This document shows, piece by piece, positions 35,706 through 44,207 of a stretch of 64,000 bases of DNA; position 1 is the stretch's first letter; every line of letters starts with the position of its first letter. The stretch is from Scybalomonas sp905214925. Lineage in GTDB: Bacteria > Bacillota > Clostridia > Lachnospirales > Lachnospiraceae. The stretch covers positions 62,001 to 126,000 of the forward strand of contig CAJMOB010000004.1 in the NCBI GenBank assembly GCA_905214925.1, in the 5' to 3' direction. A program made the translations under genes and the position numbers. The notes beneath the pieces are model-generated. The model made no database searches and was not told where the DNA came from. It saw only the letters and a program-made list of their open reading frames with translations.

Positions 35706-37004
35706 TTATTTTTGGCTTATTTCTTCTTCTCTTTCTTGAAGTTCAATTAATTCTTGGAATTGTTGTAACGGCATCGGTTTATAATAATAATAGCCCTGTA
35801 CCCACTTACACTTTGTTGTCTTTAAAAAGTCAATATATTCTTGGTCTTCTACTCCTTCTGCTAATACAGATATTCCAAGAGTATCAACTACATCGATAAG
35901 ACCACGAATGGCATCTTTTCTTTGTTCTGTAATCGGCTCTTTAAAGAAAATGCGATCTAGTTTAACAGTATCTACATTTCTTTCAAACAATACAGAAAAA
36001 GACATATTACCTGCCCCAAAATCATCAATAGAACAACGAATCCCTGCTTCTTTAAATTCTTTCATAGTCTCTTCCACATGGCTCCCTACATGAAATTGTA
36101 GATCTTCTAAAAATTCAAACTCCACATATTCTTTTGGAATAGCAAATTCTTCTAATATAGTTAAGTAATCTTCTTTAAAATCCACATCTTTGATTGTAAT
36201 ATTAGGGATATTAAAACTCATAGGAACTCGTATCTCCCCATTTTCTAATCCCTCTTTTAAATAACGGCACACTTTTTTAAAATTTGTTAAGTCTACTGTA
36301 TAAATTTCACCATACTCATTTAAAACGGAAAAACATTCTGCTAAGGATACATCTTCTCTTCCAAACCATCGAAGAAGAATTTCACCTCCAATAATTTTTT
36401 CTGTATGTAAATCTACCTTTGGCTGTGCATAAACGATAAACTCATCATTCATTCTTGCCTTTGTCAATTGTTCCATTAACTGTTGACGATAGAGATATTT
36501 CTCATATTTTTCTTCTGTAAATACTTCAAAGCTATAACTTCTCTTCTTAAGTTCTGGACATATCTTCCTCATAAGCCCTGCTTTTATCAATATTTCATCA
36601 TAACTTCCTTTTATATCCTTTCCTAATATAATTCCAAAGGAAGTAAAAATTGTTTCATGAATACTCTCTATTTTATTATAAAAAAGCTCATCCGTTAACT
36701 CTACCAAAAATTCATTGCAAACAAGTGCATCTGCACTTATGCCCTCCCTTTCTGGACATTCAATAAAAAAATAAAAGGTGTCTCCAAAACTTCTTTCAAC
36801 ATACCCTTTTCCTTTTAGAAATTTTTTAAGAATCGAATAAATCTGATGTAAGATTCTATTTCCATGTTCTACTCCGAATCTAGCATTATAGTACTGGAAG
36901 TTTTTTATATTCATTTCCACAAAAGCAATATTTTTCTTTTGTTCTTCTGTAAAACCTGAAAAAACCTCTCTCAATGTCATATCCTTTGGTGACATCGTAT
37001 TCAT
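35706..37004 (-). CDS. Cyclic-di-GMP phosphodiesterase (EAL) with degenerate GGDEF domain
   Basis: 432 aa, no membrane segment or other sensor. The N-terminal domain (about 20-165) has the GGDEF fold, but its motif reads RSFGDTFYF, so it should not make c-di-GMP. The EAL domain (about 175-420) keeps the metal and catalytic set: GEILLRW (EIL for EAL), SFNIP, the Glu in VEFEFLED, IDDFGAGN, VKLDR and AEGVED, plus QGYYYYKP. It is predicted to be an active phosphodiesterase lowering c-di-GMP, with the N-terminal domain as regulator. It is monocistronic. Confidence 0.9.
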   Translation of the reverse strand: MNTMSPKDMTLREVFSGFTEEQKKNIAFVEMNIKNFQYYNARFGVEHGNRILHQIYSILKKFLKGKGYVERSFGDTFYFFIECPEREGISADALVCNEFLVELTDELFYNKIESIHETIFTSFGIILGKDIKGSYDEILIKAGLMRKICPELKKRSYSFEVFTEEKYEKYLYRQQLMEQLTKARMNDEFIVYAQPKVDLHTEKIIGGEILLRWFGREDVSLAECFSVLNEYGEIYTVDLTNFKKVCRYLKEGLENGEIRVPMSFNIPNITIKDVDFKEDYLTILEEFAIPKEYVEFEFLEDLQFHVGSHVEETMKEFKEAGIRCSIDDFGAGNMSFSVLFERNVDTVKLDRIFFKEPITEQRKDAIRGLIDVVDTLGISVLAEGVEDQEYIDFLKTTKCKWVQGYYYYKPMPLQQFQELIELQEREEEISQK

Positions 37005-37111
37005 ATAAATGTATTCCCTCCCTTTCCTAATAAATAATACAAACCTATAATATATATTCTGACCTTATTCTATCACCAGCTTCTATGAGAAATCACGAAA
37101 CAATTGTATAG

Positions 37112-37822
37112 TTAAAAATCTAATGCATCAATACATTCGAAAGCCTCGCCAAAAGGTTCTTCCTTAAATACCATTCTTTCTTTTGTGGTTGGATGAGTAA
37201 ATGCAATTCTTGAAGAAAATAATCCAATTTGCCGATAAACTCTTTTTGTCTTTTGAAATCTCTTATTATATTTGGTATCTCCCCAAATCCCAGCTCCACG
37301 ACTTGCCATTTGTACTCGGATCTGATGATGTCTTCCTGTTACTAACTCAATTAATACATAAGTCAATAAACCTTCCTCAGTCTCCAATACATCCAATACT
37401 TCATAACGAAGTTCTGCTTTTTTTGCTCCTTTTGTCCCTTTTGGTACAACCTTTGAAGTATTTGTCTTGCCGTCCTTTACAAGATAATCGATCAGGACTC
37501 CTTCTTCTTCTTTTAACTCTCCTGTTAAAATTGCTTGATAATCTTTTTCCATCAAACCATCTTGTACTTGATCACTTAAGTTAGCCGCTGCCTTTTGATT
37601 TCTAGCAAATACCATAACCCCTCCAACAGGGCGATCTAAACGATGTACAATAGCAACATATGGTTCTTCTGTCATCTCTTCTTTCTCATAGAGATAATTT
37701 TTTAGATAATTTACCATATCCATATCCCTTGTCTTATCACTTTGTGATGGCATTCCCTGTGGCTTCACACAAACAATAATATCACTATCTTCATATAAAA
37801 TTTTTACCTTTTGTGTTAACAT
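37112..37822 (-). CDS. RluA-family RNA pseudouridine synthase
   Basis: 236 aa. The catalytic Asp lies in the HRLDRPVGGVMVFAR motif, and TGRHHQIRVQMA is the second conserved element. No N-terminal S4 domain is present, so it belongs to the short RluA/RluD-like class. It lies 12 bp downstream of the response regulator gene and is probably cotranscribed with the two-component system. The modified RNA position is not predictable. Confidence 0.92.
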   Translation of the reverse strand: MLTQKVKILYEDSDIIVCVKPQGMPSQSDKTRDMDMVNYLKNYLYEKEEMTEEPYVAIVHRLDRPVGGVMVFARNQKAAANLSDQVQDGLMEKDYQAILTGELKEEEGVLIDYLVKDGKTNTSKVVPKGTKGAKKAELRYEVLDVLETEEGLLTYVLIELVTGRHHQIRVQMASRGAGIWGDTKYNKRFQKTKRVYRQIGLFSSRIAFTHPTTKERMVFKEEPFGEAFECIDALDF

Positions 37823-37834
37823 ATTTTTTCTCCT

Positions 37835-38524
37835 CTAAATTTTAAATCGGTATCCAACGCCCCAAATCGTTTCGATATACTGTGGTTTTGCTGTATTAAA
37901 TTCAATTTTTTCACGAATCTTTTTAATATGAACCGTTACGGTTGCAATATCCCCAATGGAATCCATATCCCATATTTCTTTAAATAACTCTTCTTTTGTA
38001 AATACATGGTTTGGATTACTAGCTAAAAATGTCAAAAGATCAAATTCTTTTGTTGTAAATGCTTTTTCTTCGTCGTTTATATAAACTCTACGTGCAGTTT
38101 TATCAATTTTTAATCCACGGATTTCAATAATATCATTTTCAACAGCGGCACTTCCAATTAATCTCTCATAACGAGCAATATGAGCTTTTACTCTAGCAAC
38201 TAGTTCACTTGGGCTAAATGGTTTTGTAATATAATCATCGGCACCCAATCCTAATCCGCGTATTTTATCAATATCTTCTTTCTTTGCAGAAACCATGAGA
38301 ATTGGAATGTTTTTTACTTCTCGGATTCTTTTACAAATCTCAAATCCATCAAGCCCTGGAAGCATGAGATCTAAAATAATCATATTAAATTCTTCAGAAA
38401 GTGCTCTCTCTAACCCAGTTTGCCCATTATTTTCAATGGCAACTTCAAAAGAGCTCAGTTCTAAATAATCTTTTTCAAGTTCTGCAATGCTTTCTTCGTC
38501 CTCAATAATTAATATTTTATTCAT
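37835..38524 (-). CDS. OmpR-family response regulator
   Basis: 229 aa. The receiver domain has the phospho-acceptor Asp in MIILDLMLPGLDG, the acidic pair in IEDEES, the Lys in ITKPFSPSELVARV, and a winged-helix DNA-binding C-terminus (TKEFDLLTFLASNPNHVFTKEELF, VTVHIKKIREKIE, TIWGVGYRF). It starts behind GGAGG inside the end of the preceding kinase reading frame... specifically, the kinase stop overlaps its start by 8 bp. It pairs with the adjacent kinase; target genes are unknown. Confidence 0.93.
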   Translation of the reverse strand: MNKILIIEDEESIAELEKDYLELSSFEVAIENNGQTGLERALSEEFNMIILDLMLPGLDGFEICKRIREVKNIPILMVSAKKEDIDKIRGLGLGADDYITKPFSPSELVARVKAHIARYERLIGSAAVENDIIEIRGLKIDKTARRVYINDEEKAFTTKEFDLLTFLASNPNHVFTKEELFKEIWDMDSIGDIATVTVHIKKIREKIEFNTAKPQYIETIWGVGYRFKI

Positions 38525-40001
38525 GATTAAAATCCTCCTTATACTTTCTTACTGTGAAATAAATGGTTGTTCCAGAACCAGGACGACTTGTTGCCCATAT
38601 TTTGCCACCATGTTCATCAATTACTTTTTTTGCAATAGAAAGTCCTAATCCACTTCCACCTTTTGAAGAGTTTCTAGAAGCATCCGCTCGATAAAGGCGA
38701 TTAAAAATATATGGTAAATCATTTTCAGAAATGCCTGCTCCATTATCTTCAATTTCTACTTGAACAACTTCTTCCTCTTCTTTTAGCCTAATATTGACAC
38801 ACCCTTTTTCTTTATCATTATATTTCATAGCATTGATGACAATATTATTAATGACTCGTTTAATCTGTTCCGCATCTGCAACTACAAGAGTATGTGGCTT
38901 ACAATAATTAATATAAGTCAATACAATTCCTTTTTCCTCCATATCAACGCTTAGTTCTTCTACACAATCAGCAAAATACGCATCGATATCAATTTTCGTA
39001 AAGTTATAAGGAATGACATTGCAGTCAATTTTGGAATATACCGATAGTTCATTGATTAAGACATTCATATCATTCGCTTTATTATAAATCGTCTTAATAT
39101 AGCGTTCCATCTTTTCCGGAGAATCCGCAACGCCATCCATAATTCCCTCCACATATCCTTTAATAGCAGTAATTGGTGTTTTCAAATCATGACTAATATT
39201 GCTAATTAATTCTCGATTTTCTTCTTCATAATGCAAGCGATATTCGATTGACTCTTTTAACTTCCGTCTCATCTCATTAAAAGAATCACAAAGTTCTCCG
39301 ATCTCATCTTGATTGATCACTTCAACATCCACATCTAAATTTCCTTCTTTAATTCGATCCGTTCCTTCTTTTAACAAGCGGATTGGTCGAATAAACTCTG
39401 TATACATAAAAGCAGAAATTAAAGAACTTGAAAAAATGAGAATCCCTATAATTGCAAGTAAAACTTGAATAATAATATTTTTAAAGTTTGGAGCGATTTT
39501 TTCTAAACAAGTCATAATAAAAAAACTTCCTCGTTTTCCATCAGATGTTTTATAATCCCCTTGTTTAATCATAAAATTTTCTGGCTTACTAATAAAAATG
39601 CCCCCATTGTTATGCATATAATCGCTTCCATATTTCGGAAGATATTGTTCTACTTCTGTATGATCTTCCTTTGTTCCTCGATAGACAATATCTTTTTCTT
39701 CTCGAATAATTAAATAAGAAAATCGACCTTTTAACTCTTTATTTACCGAGTTTACATACGCTTCATCTCGTAACTTATCTGGCTCTGTCTTTACTATATT
39801 TTCTAATTTCTGAAATACTTCATCAGTCAACTGATCCACCGCTTTGGTAGGATTTGCAACATAAGCCAATCCATTGATATTTCCATTTACGGTTGTACTT
39901 ACATAGAAATTACTTATTATTACAGTTGAAATCATCATAAGAAATAATGGTAAAATAATAGCAGGTAAAAAGAGTAATTTCACTTTATTTACGATTTTCA
40001 T
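38517..40001 (-). CDS. Sensor histidine kinase
   Basis: 494 aa from ATG 39999-40001, preceded by AAGGAAGG. An upstream in-frame ATG at 40034 overlaps a -10-like TATGAT and is disfavoured. The protein has a first membrane segment (about 8-30), an extracellular sensor of about 140 residues, a second segment, HAMP, HisKA with NISHDLKTPITAIKGYVEG, and a HATPase with NIVINAMKYND, DNGAGIS and GGSGLGLSIAKKV. It forms a two-component system with the downstream OmpR-type regulator. The signal is unknown; there is no PAS domain as in WalK. Confidence 0.93.
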   Translation of the reverse strand: MKIVNKVKLLFLPAIILPLFLMMISTVIISNFYVSTTVNGNINGLAYVANPTKAVDQLTDEVFQKLENIVKTEPDKLRDEAYVNSVNKELKGRFSYLIIREEKDIVYRGTKEDHTEVEQYLPKYGSDYMHNNGGIFISKPENFMIKQGDYKTSDGKRGSFFIMTCLEKIAPNFKNIIIQVLLAIIGILIFSSSLISAFMYTEFIRPIRLLKEGTDRIKEGNLDVDVEVINQDEIGELCDSFNEMRRKLKESIEYRLHYEEENRELISNISHDLKTPITAIKGYVEGIMDGVADSPEKMERYIKTIYNKANDMNVLINELSVYSKIDCNVIPYNFTKIDIDAYFADCVEELSVDMEEKGIVLTYINYCKPHTLVVADAEQIKRVINNIVINAMKYNDKEKGCVNIRLKEEEEVVQVEIEDNGAGISENDLPYIFNRLYRADASRNSSKGGSGLGLSIAKKVIDEHGGKIWATSRPGSGTTIYFTVRKYKEDFNHE

Positions 40002-40097
40002 CCCGTTCACCGCCTTCCTTACTATTTTTATCATATCATAGTTTTCCAGTAGCTGCGAAAAATATTTGTGAAATTTATGAATATTTAATAATTATGC

Positions 40098-40136
40098 AAA
40101 AAAGACTACTATAAAGCTCTCCTCTATAGTAGTCTT
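40098..40136 (-). terminator. Terminator of metK
   Basis: AAGACTACTATA and TATAGTAGTCTT form a 12-bp perfect stem with an 11-nt loop followed by TTTT on the minus strand, 15 bp past the metK stop. Confidence 0.9.
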
Positions 40137-40150
40137 CTCTCCTCTTATGG

Positions 40151-41341
40151 TTATGCTAAATATTTTTTTAAATCTTCTACTTTGTTTAATTCTTCCCATG
40201 GAAGATTTAAATCTGTTCTTCCAAAATGTCCATAAGCTGCTGTTTGTTTATAGATTGGTCTTCTTAAATCTAACATTTTGATGATACCAGCTGGACGAAG
40301 ATCAAAGTTTTCACGAACGATTTCCACTAATTTGTTATCAGATACTTTTCCTGTTCCAAATGTGTCAACCATGATAGATGTTGGCTGAGCAACACCGATT
40401 GCATAAGATAACTGGATTTCACATTTATCAGCAAGTCCTGATGCTACAATATTTTTGGCTACATATCTTGCAGCGTATGCAGCAGAACGGTCTACTTTTG
40501 TACAGTCTTTTCCTGAGAAAGCTCCACCGCCGTGACGAGCATATCCGCCATATGTGTCTACGATAATTTTACGTCCTGTTAAACCACTATCCCCATGAGG
40601 TCCACCGATTACAAAACGTCCAGTTGGATTGATAAAGAACTTTGTATTATCATCAATCATATTTGCTGGAAGCACTGCATCGAATACATATTTTTTAATA
40701 TCTTCATGAATCTGCTCTTGTGATACTTTTTCATCATGTTGTGTTGATAATACAACAGCATCAATTCTTGCAGGTTTTCCATTTTCATCATATTCTACTG
40801 TTACTTGGCTTTTTCCATCTGGTCTTAAATAAGAGAGCGTACCATCTTTTCTTACTTTTGTAAGCTGTCTTGTTAATTTATGAGCTAAAGAAATTGGATA
40901 TGGCATATATTCTTCTGTTTCGTTTGTAGCAAAACCGAACATCATACCTTGGTCACCAGCTCCAATTGCTTCTAATTCTTCGTCAGACATTTTATTTTCT
41001 CTTGCTTCTAATGCTTTATCAACACCCATAGCGATATCGCTTGACTGTTCATCAAGAGCTACCATAACACCACAAGTATCGGCATCAAATCCATATTTTG
41101 CACGATCGTATCCAATTTCTCTTACTGTATCACGAACAACTTTTTGAATATCCACATAAGCATTTGTTGTGATTTCACCCATAACCATAACTAATCCTGT
41201 TGTACAAGCTGTTTCACATGCAACACGGCTCATTGGATCTTGTCTCATTAATTCATCAAGAATAGCATCAGAAATCGCATCACAGATCTTATCAGGATGT
41301 CCTTCTGTTACAGATTCAGATGTAAATAGTAATTTTTCCAT
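40151..41341 (-). CDS. metK: S-adenosylmethionine synthetase
   Basis: 396 aa, converting methionine and ATP to SAM. Family motifs are intact: FTSESVTEGHPDKICDAISDA, GAGDQGMMFGFA, GGPHGDSGLTGRKIIVDTYGG and GGGAFSGKDCTKVDRSAAY. Ribosome site AAAGGAGAA. Feedback control by SAM is clear from the SAM-I riboswitch at 41531-41681. A repeat copy separates riboswitch and gene. Confidence 0.97.
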   Translation of the reverse strand: MEKLLFTSESVTEGHPDKICDAISDAILDELMRQDPMSRVACETACTTGLVMVMGEITTNAYVDIQKVVRDTVREIGYDRAKYGFDADTCGVMVALDEQSSDIAMGVDKALEARENKMSDEELEAIGAGDQGMMFGFATNETEEYMPYPISLAHKLTRQLTKVRKDGTLSYLRPDGKSQVTVEYDENGKPARIDAVVLSTQHDEKVSQEQIHEDIKKYVFDAVLPANMIDDNTKFFINPTGRFVIGGPHGDSGLTGRKIIVDTYGGYARHGGGAFSGKDCTKVDRSAAYAARYVAKNIVASGLADKCEIQLSYAIGVAQPTSIMVDTFGTGKVSDNKLVEIVRENFDLRPAGIIKMLDLRRPIYKQTAAYGHFGRTDLNLPWEELNKVEDLKKYLA

Positions 41342-41397
41342 TTTTTTCTCCTTTTCTTTGTACTGATACCTCTCTTTAAGAGTTATTTAAAAATATA

Positions 41398-41535
41398 CGA
41401 TACAAAGTGTGAGTAACACACTTTGCCACGCAAGCAGTTTGCGAAACAAATATTTTCTTCTCTGTGGGCTGTGCATTGTTTGCACATAGTGCTTTTTTAT
41501 ATTAATAGGAAACATATTCCTATAATATAAAAAAA
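41398..41535 (+). repeat. Dispersed intergenic repeat, copy D (with terminal palindrome)
   Basis: Left part GTGAGTAACACACTTTGC resembles the core of copies A-C. The middle has GCAAGCAGTTTGCGAAAC. The right part GCACATAGTGCTTTTTTAT leads into a palindrome (41493-41535) with arms TTATATTAATAGGA / TCCTATAATATAA. It aligns along its length with copy E near the window end. It lies between the SAM riboswitch terminator and metK. Confidence 0.7.
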
Positions 41536-41681
41536 GTCCGAAATAATCGGACTTGAATACTTTCTATCACTCAAATCCTCTTATTGCTCGATTCATTATC
41601 GCTCAGGTAGGCACCTTCCGACAAAACGGGGTTGCCATGACTTCATAGGCCCTTATGCCTCCATCATTCTGAATAAGAGAA
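41531..41681 (-). promoter_or_regulatory. SAM-I (S-box) riboswitch with terminator
   Basis: Minus-strand hallmarks are CTTATTCAGAATGATGGAGG, the GGGCCTATGAAG segment, GGCAACC, GGAAGGTGCCTACCTGAGCGAT and the closing strand GCAATAAGAG (aptamer 41577-41681). The terminator AAGTCCG / CGGACTT with seven T is at about 41531-41554. SAM binding should switch metK off. Confidence 0.95.
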
Positions 41682-41711
41682 GTATCTTTTCATTGATATA
41701 ATAACGCTAAT

Positions 41712-41740
41712 ACTATACTACAAATAAATTTATTCGTCAA
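41712..41740 (-). promoter_or_regulatory. Promoter of the metK riboswitch leader
   Basis: TTGACG (41735-41740), 17 bp, TATAGT (41712-41717). Confidence 0.8.
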
Positions 41741-41751
41741 CCTATTTTTTT

Positions 41752-41788
41752 AAAGCTGTCAAAAAACATTGTTTTATGACAGCTTTTT
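41752..41788. terminator. Terminator after the murA/PsiE-like operon
   Basis: AAAGCTGTCA and TGACAGCTTT form a 10-bp stem flanked by T-runs (best on the plus strand, TTTTTT). It lies 15 bp beyond the stop of the PsiE-like gene. Confidence 0.7.
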
Positions 41789-41802
41789 TAACACTTTATT
41801 TT

Positions 41803-42447
41803 CTAATGTAATCTTTGATGTGCTGCATCCGAAGTTACCGAACGAACAATCTCAAACTCTAAAATCTCTTGCCTTCTAAACTTAGACACTCGAATTGCTA
41901 CTCCATTAAAGAACACACAAGTTCCTTTTGTAATGGTTCTCACATCTTCTTCATAATTTTCCATAAAGACATCAAGTAATGTTGCATCATCATCTCCATA
42001 TGGAATATGAACTGCACAAGAACGATTTACATTCTTTACTTTTGCCTTTGGAAAAAATACAGTTTTTTCAACCTCATCATAATCACGGAACCAATAACGT
42101 CTTACACAGAATAAAATCGCAATACTCACTATGCAAATTAAATTTTCTACCATAGAAGTATGTTGCCCGATCATATGACGAGCTACTGCAAAAATCAACA
42201 CTTCAACAACGGTACTTGCCTTATGCTTACAAAGTAATTTGACAAACTCAATTCCAACTGCTACGGTTAACGCATCTTCTATAAAGTGTGTCATTCCTTC
42301 AATTTTAGAAGGAAGCAACAAGCTATCCCATAGCTCTTTTATTAAGTAAAGAAAGGCAAATCCAATGGAAATCGCAACTAAAATGGCCACTCCCATTTCC
42401 ATATATTCCACTACATGGTATGTTTTGTCATTGATTTTATTTTTCAT
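41803..42447 (-). CDS. PsiE-like membrane protein
   Basis: 214 aa with four predicted membrane segments in the first 125 residues. The conserved PsiE-type element is VEVLIFAVARHMI, preceded by a short polar loop KHKASTV. The C-terminal soluble part (about 130-214) is unique in appearance (CAVHIPYGDDDATLLDVFMENYEEDV). It starts 3 bp after murA, so it is translationally tied to it. Function is unknown; PsiE was named for phosphate-starvation induction in E. coli, which need not apply here. Confidence 0.7.
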   Translation of the reverse strand: MKNKINDKTYHVVEYMEMGVAILVAISIGFAFLYLIKELWDSLLLPSKIEGMTHFIEDALTVAVGIEFVKLLCKHKASTVVEVLIFAVARHMIGQHTSMVENLICIVSIAILFCVRRYWFRDYDEVEKTVFFPKAKVKNVNRSCAVHIPYGDDDATLLDVFMENYEEDVRTITKGTCVFFNGVAIRVSKFRRQEILEFEIVRSVTSDAAHQRLH

Positions 42448-42450
42448 CCA

Positions 42451-43752
42451 TCAACCTACTTTCAATTTAAACTTTTGAATTTCTCTGTCTGTAGACACCT
42501 TCTCGATCTTGCCACCAAGTGCTCTTAATTTACCTTCAAAATTCTCATATCCTCTTTGAATGTATTTAATGTCTTCTACAATAGTAAATCCATCTGCGGA
42601 AAGCCCTGCCATAACAAGCCCTGCTCCTGCACGAAGATCTGGTGCCTGTACAACGGCTCCTGTAAACTTGTCAACACCTTCAATAATAGCAGTATTTCCT
42701 TCTACTTTTATCTTTGCTCCCATTCTAGATAATTCATCTACATAGCGAAAACGGTTCTCAAAAATACTTTCTGTAATCACACTTGTTCCTTCGGAAAGCG
42801 CCAATGTAATTGCCATCTGAGGCTGCATATCCGTTGGAAATCCTGGATATGGAAGTGTTTTAATATTTGTATGACTGAGTCTCTTATCCGTACTAACACG
42901 AACAGCGTCATCATATTCTTCAACATTTGCTCCAATTTCAATTAATTTGGCTGAAATCGCTTCTAAATGTTTTGGAATTACATTTTTAATAAGGATATCT
43001 CCTTTTGTAATAACAGCAGCTGTCATAAAAGTTCCCGCTTCGATCTGATCAGGAATAATAGAATATTCTGTGCTGTTAAGAGAAGAAACTCCTTTAATAC
43101 GAATGACGTCAGTACCTGCACCTTTAATATTAGCTCCCATACTATTTAAGAAGTTGGCTACATCAACAATATGTGGCTCTTTTGCAGCATTTTCAAGTAC
43201 TGTGCTTCCTTCTGCAAGAGCAGCTGCCATCATAACATTAATGGTAGCACCAACACTCACTACGTCAAAATAAATATGAGCACCAACTAATTTGTCCGCC
43301 TTTGCACTAATCATTCCATGAGAGATCTCAACTTCCGCACCAAGTGCCTTAAATCCTTTAATATGCTGATCAATCGGACGACTTCCAATATCACATCCCC
43401 CTGGAAGTGCTACTTGTGCCTTATGATATTTTCCAAGAAGTGCTCCAAGTAAATAATAAGAGGCTCTAATTTTACGGATGTATTCATAATCAATAATCAT
43501 ATCCCCTTGGGTATGAATACCCTTTCCGCTAATTTCTACTTCATGAGCTCCTGTTCTTACAACAGTTCCCCCAATCCCTTCAATGGCTTGAAGTAATACA
43601 TTGGTATCATTGACATCTGGCATATTTTCAATTGCACATACCCCATCTGTCATAACGGCTGCTGCTAATATTCCAAGAGCTGCATTTTTCGCACCTCCGA
43701 TTGTTACTTCTCCTACTAACGGTGTTCCACCTTTGATTACATATTGTTCCAT
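42451..43752 (-). CDS. murA: UDP-N-acetylglucosamine 1-carboxyvinyltransferase
   Basis: 433 aa, first committed step of peptidoglycan synthesis. Lys22 in GGAKNAAL and the fosfomycin-target Cys120 in LPGGCDIGSRP are present, so no natural Cys-to-Asp fosfomycin resistance is predicted. The family signature GFPTDMQPQM is seen. Clostridia often have two MurA paralogues; which one this is cannot be told. It is followed by the PsiE-like gene after 3 bp. The promoter and a repeat copy lie in the leader. Confidence 0.95.
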   Translation of the reverse strand: MEQYVIKGGTPLVGEVTIGGAKNAALGILAAAVMTDGVCAIENMPDVNDTNVLLQAIEGIGGTVVRTGAHEVEISGKGIHTQGDMIIDYEYIRKIRASYYLLGALLGKYHKAQVALPGGCDIGSRPIDQHIKGFKALGAEVEISHGMISAKADKLVGAHIYFDVVSVGATINVMMAAALAEGSTVLENAAKEPHIVDVANFLNSMGANIKGAGTDVIRIKGVSSLNSTEYSIIPDQIEAGTFMTAAVITKGDILIKNVIPKHLEAISAKLIEIGANVEEYDDAVRVSTDKRLSHTNIKTLPYPGFPTDMQPQMAITLALSEGTSVITESIFENRFRYVDELSRMGAKIKVEGNTAIIEGVDKFTGAVVQAPDLRAGAGLVMAGLSADGFTIVEDIKYIQRGYENFEGKLRALGGKIEKVSTDREIQKFKLKVG

Positions 43753-43828
43753 TTTGCACCTCTGCTATCTCTATACTTAAAATTATGCTAATCTTATGTT
43801 TTTGTTCCTCTTGTATACTCTTAAAATA

Positions 43829-43876
43829 ATGAGAAACACGTTCACGAGTTTCTCTTGTTTATGCGAAAACCGCATT
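43829..43876 (+). repeat. Dispersed intergenic repeat, short copy F
   Basis: GAGAAAC-A-CGT-TC-ACG-A-GTTTCTC is a near-perfect hairpin (43831-43854) matching the core of copies A-C, followed by ATGCG/CGCAT (43861-43875). It lies in the murA 5' leader, between the promoter and the gene. Confidence 0.55.
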
Positions 43877-43886
43877 ATCACGATAC

Positions 43887-43914
43887 ATTATATCATACTT
43901 TACTCATTTGTAAA
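43887..43914 (-). promoter_or_regulatory. Promoter of murA
   Basis: TTTACA (43909-43914), 16 bp, TATAAT (43887-43892), giving a leader of about 125 nt. The remaining 43915-44134 is A+T-rich and shows nothing I can name. Confidence 0.65.
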
Positions 43915-44134
43915 TTATTTCTTTATGTAAAAAATATCCAAATTTAATATTTCATTTATGAATGAATCAATCAAAAATTTTCCATATAATAAGAAGAAAA
44001 ACTTTCAAACTTCCTACGAAACATTACGTTTTTTTTACATATTCTTTAATTTTTTTACGGATAAATCGTTAAAAAATATCCTTACAAAAAACATCTTAAC
44101 AAAGAGAATTCTATTCGCAAAAGACTTATGATAG

Positions 44135-44189
44135 AAAAGGGGATGTTGAAAACAGAAACTCTTAGTTTCTCTTCCAACAGCCCCTTTTT
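44135..44189 (-). terminator. Terminator of the M23 peptidase gene
   Basis: AAAAGGGG..GTTG..GAAACT pairs with AGTTTC..CAAC..CCCCTTTT with small bulges, ending in TTTTC on the minus strand. It lies about 20 bp past the stop codon. Confidence 0.8.
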
Positions 44190-44207
44190 ATTCAAATTTT
44201 TTCATTC

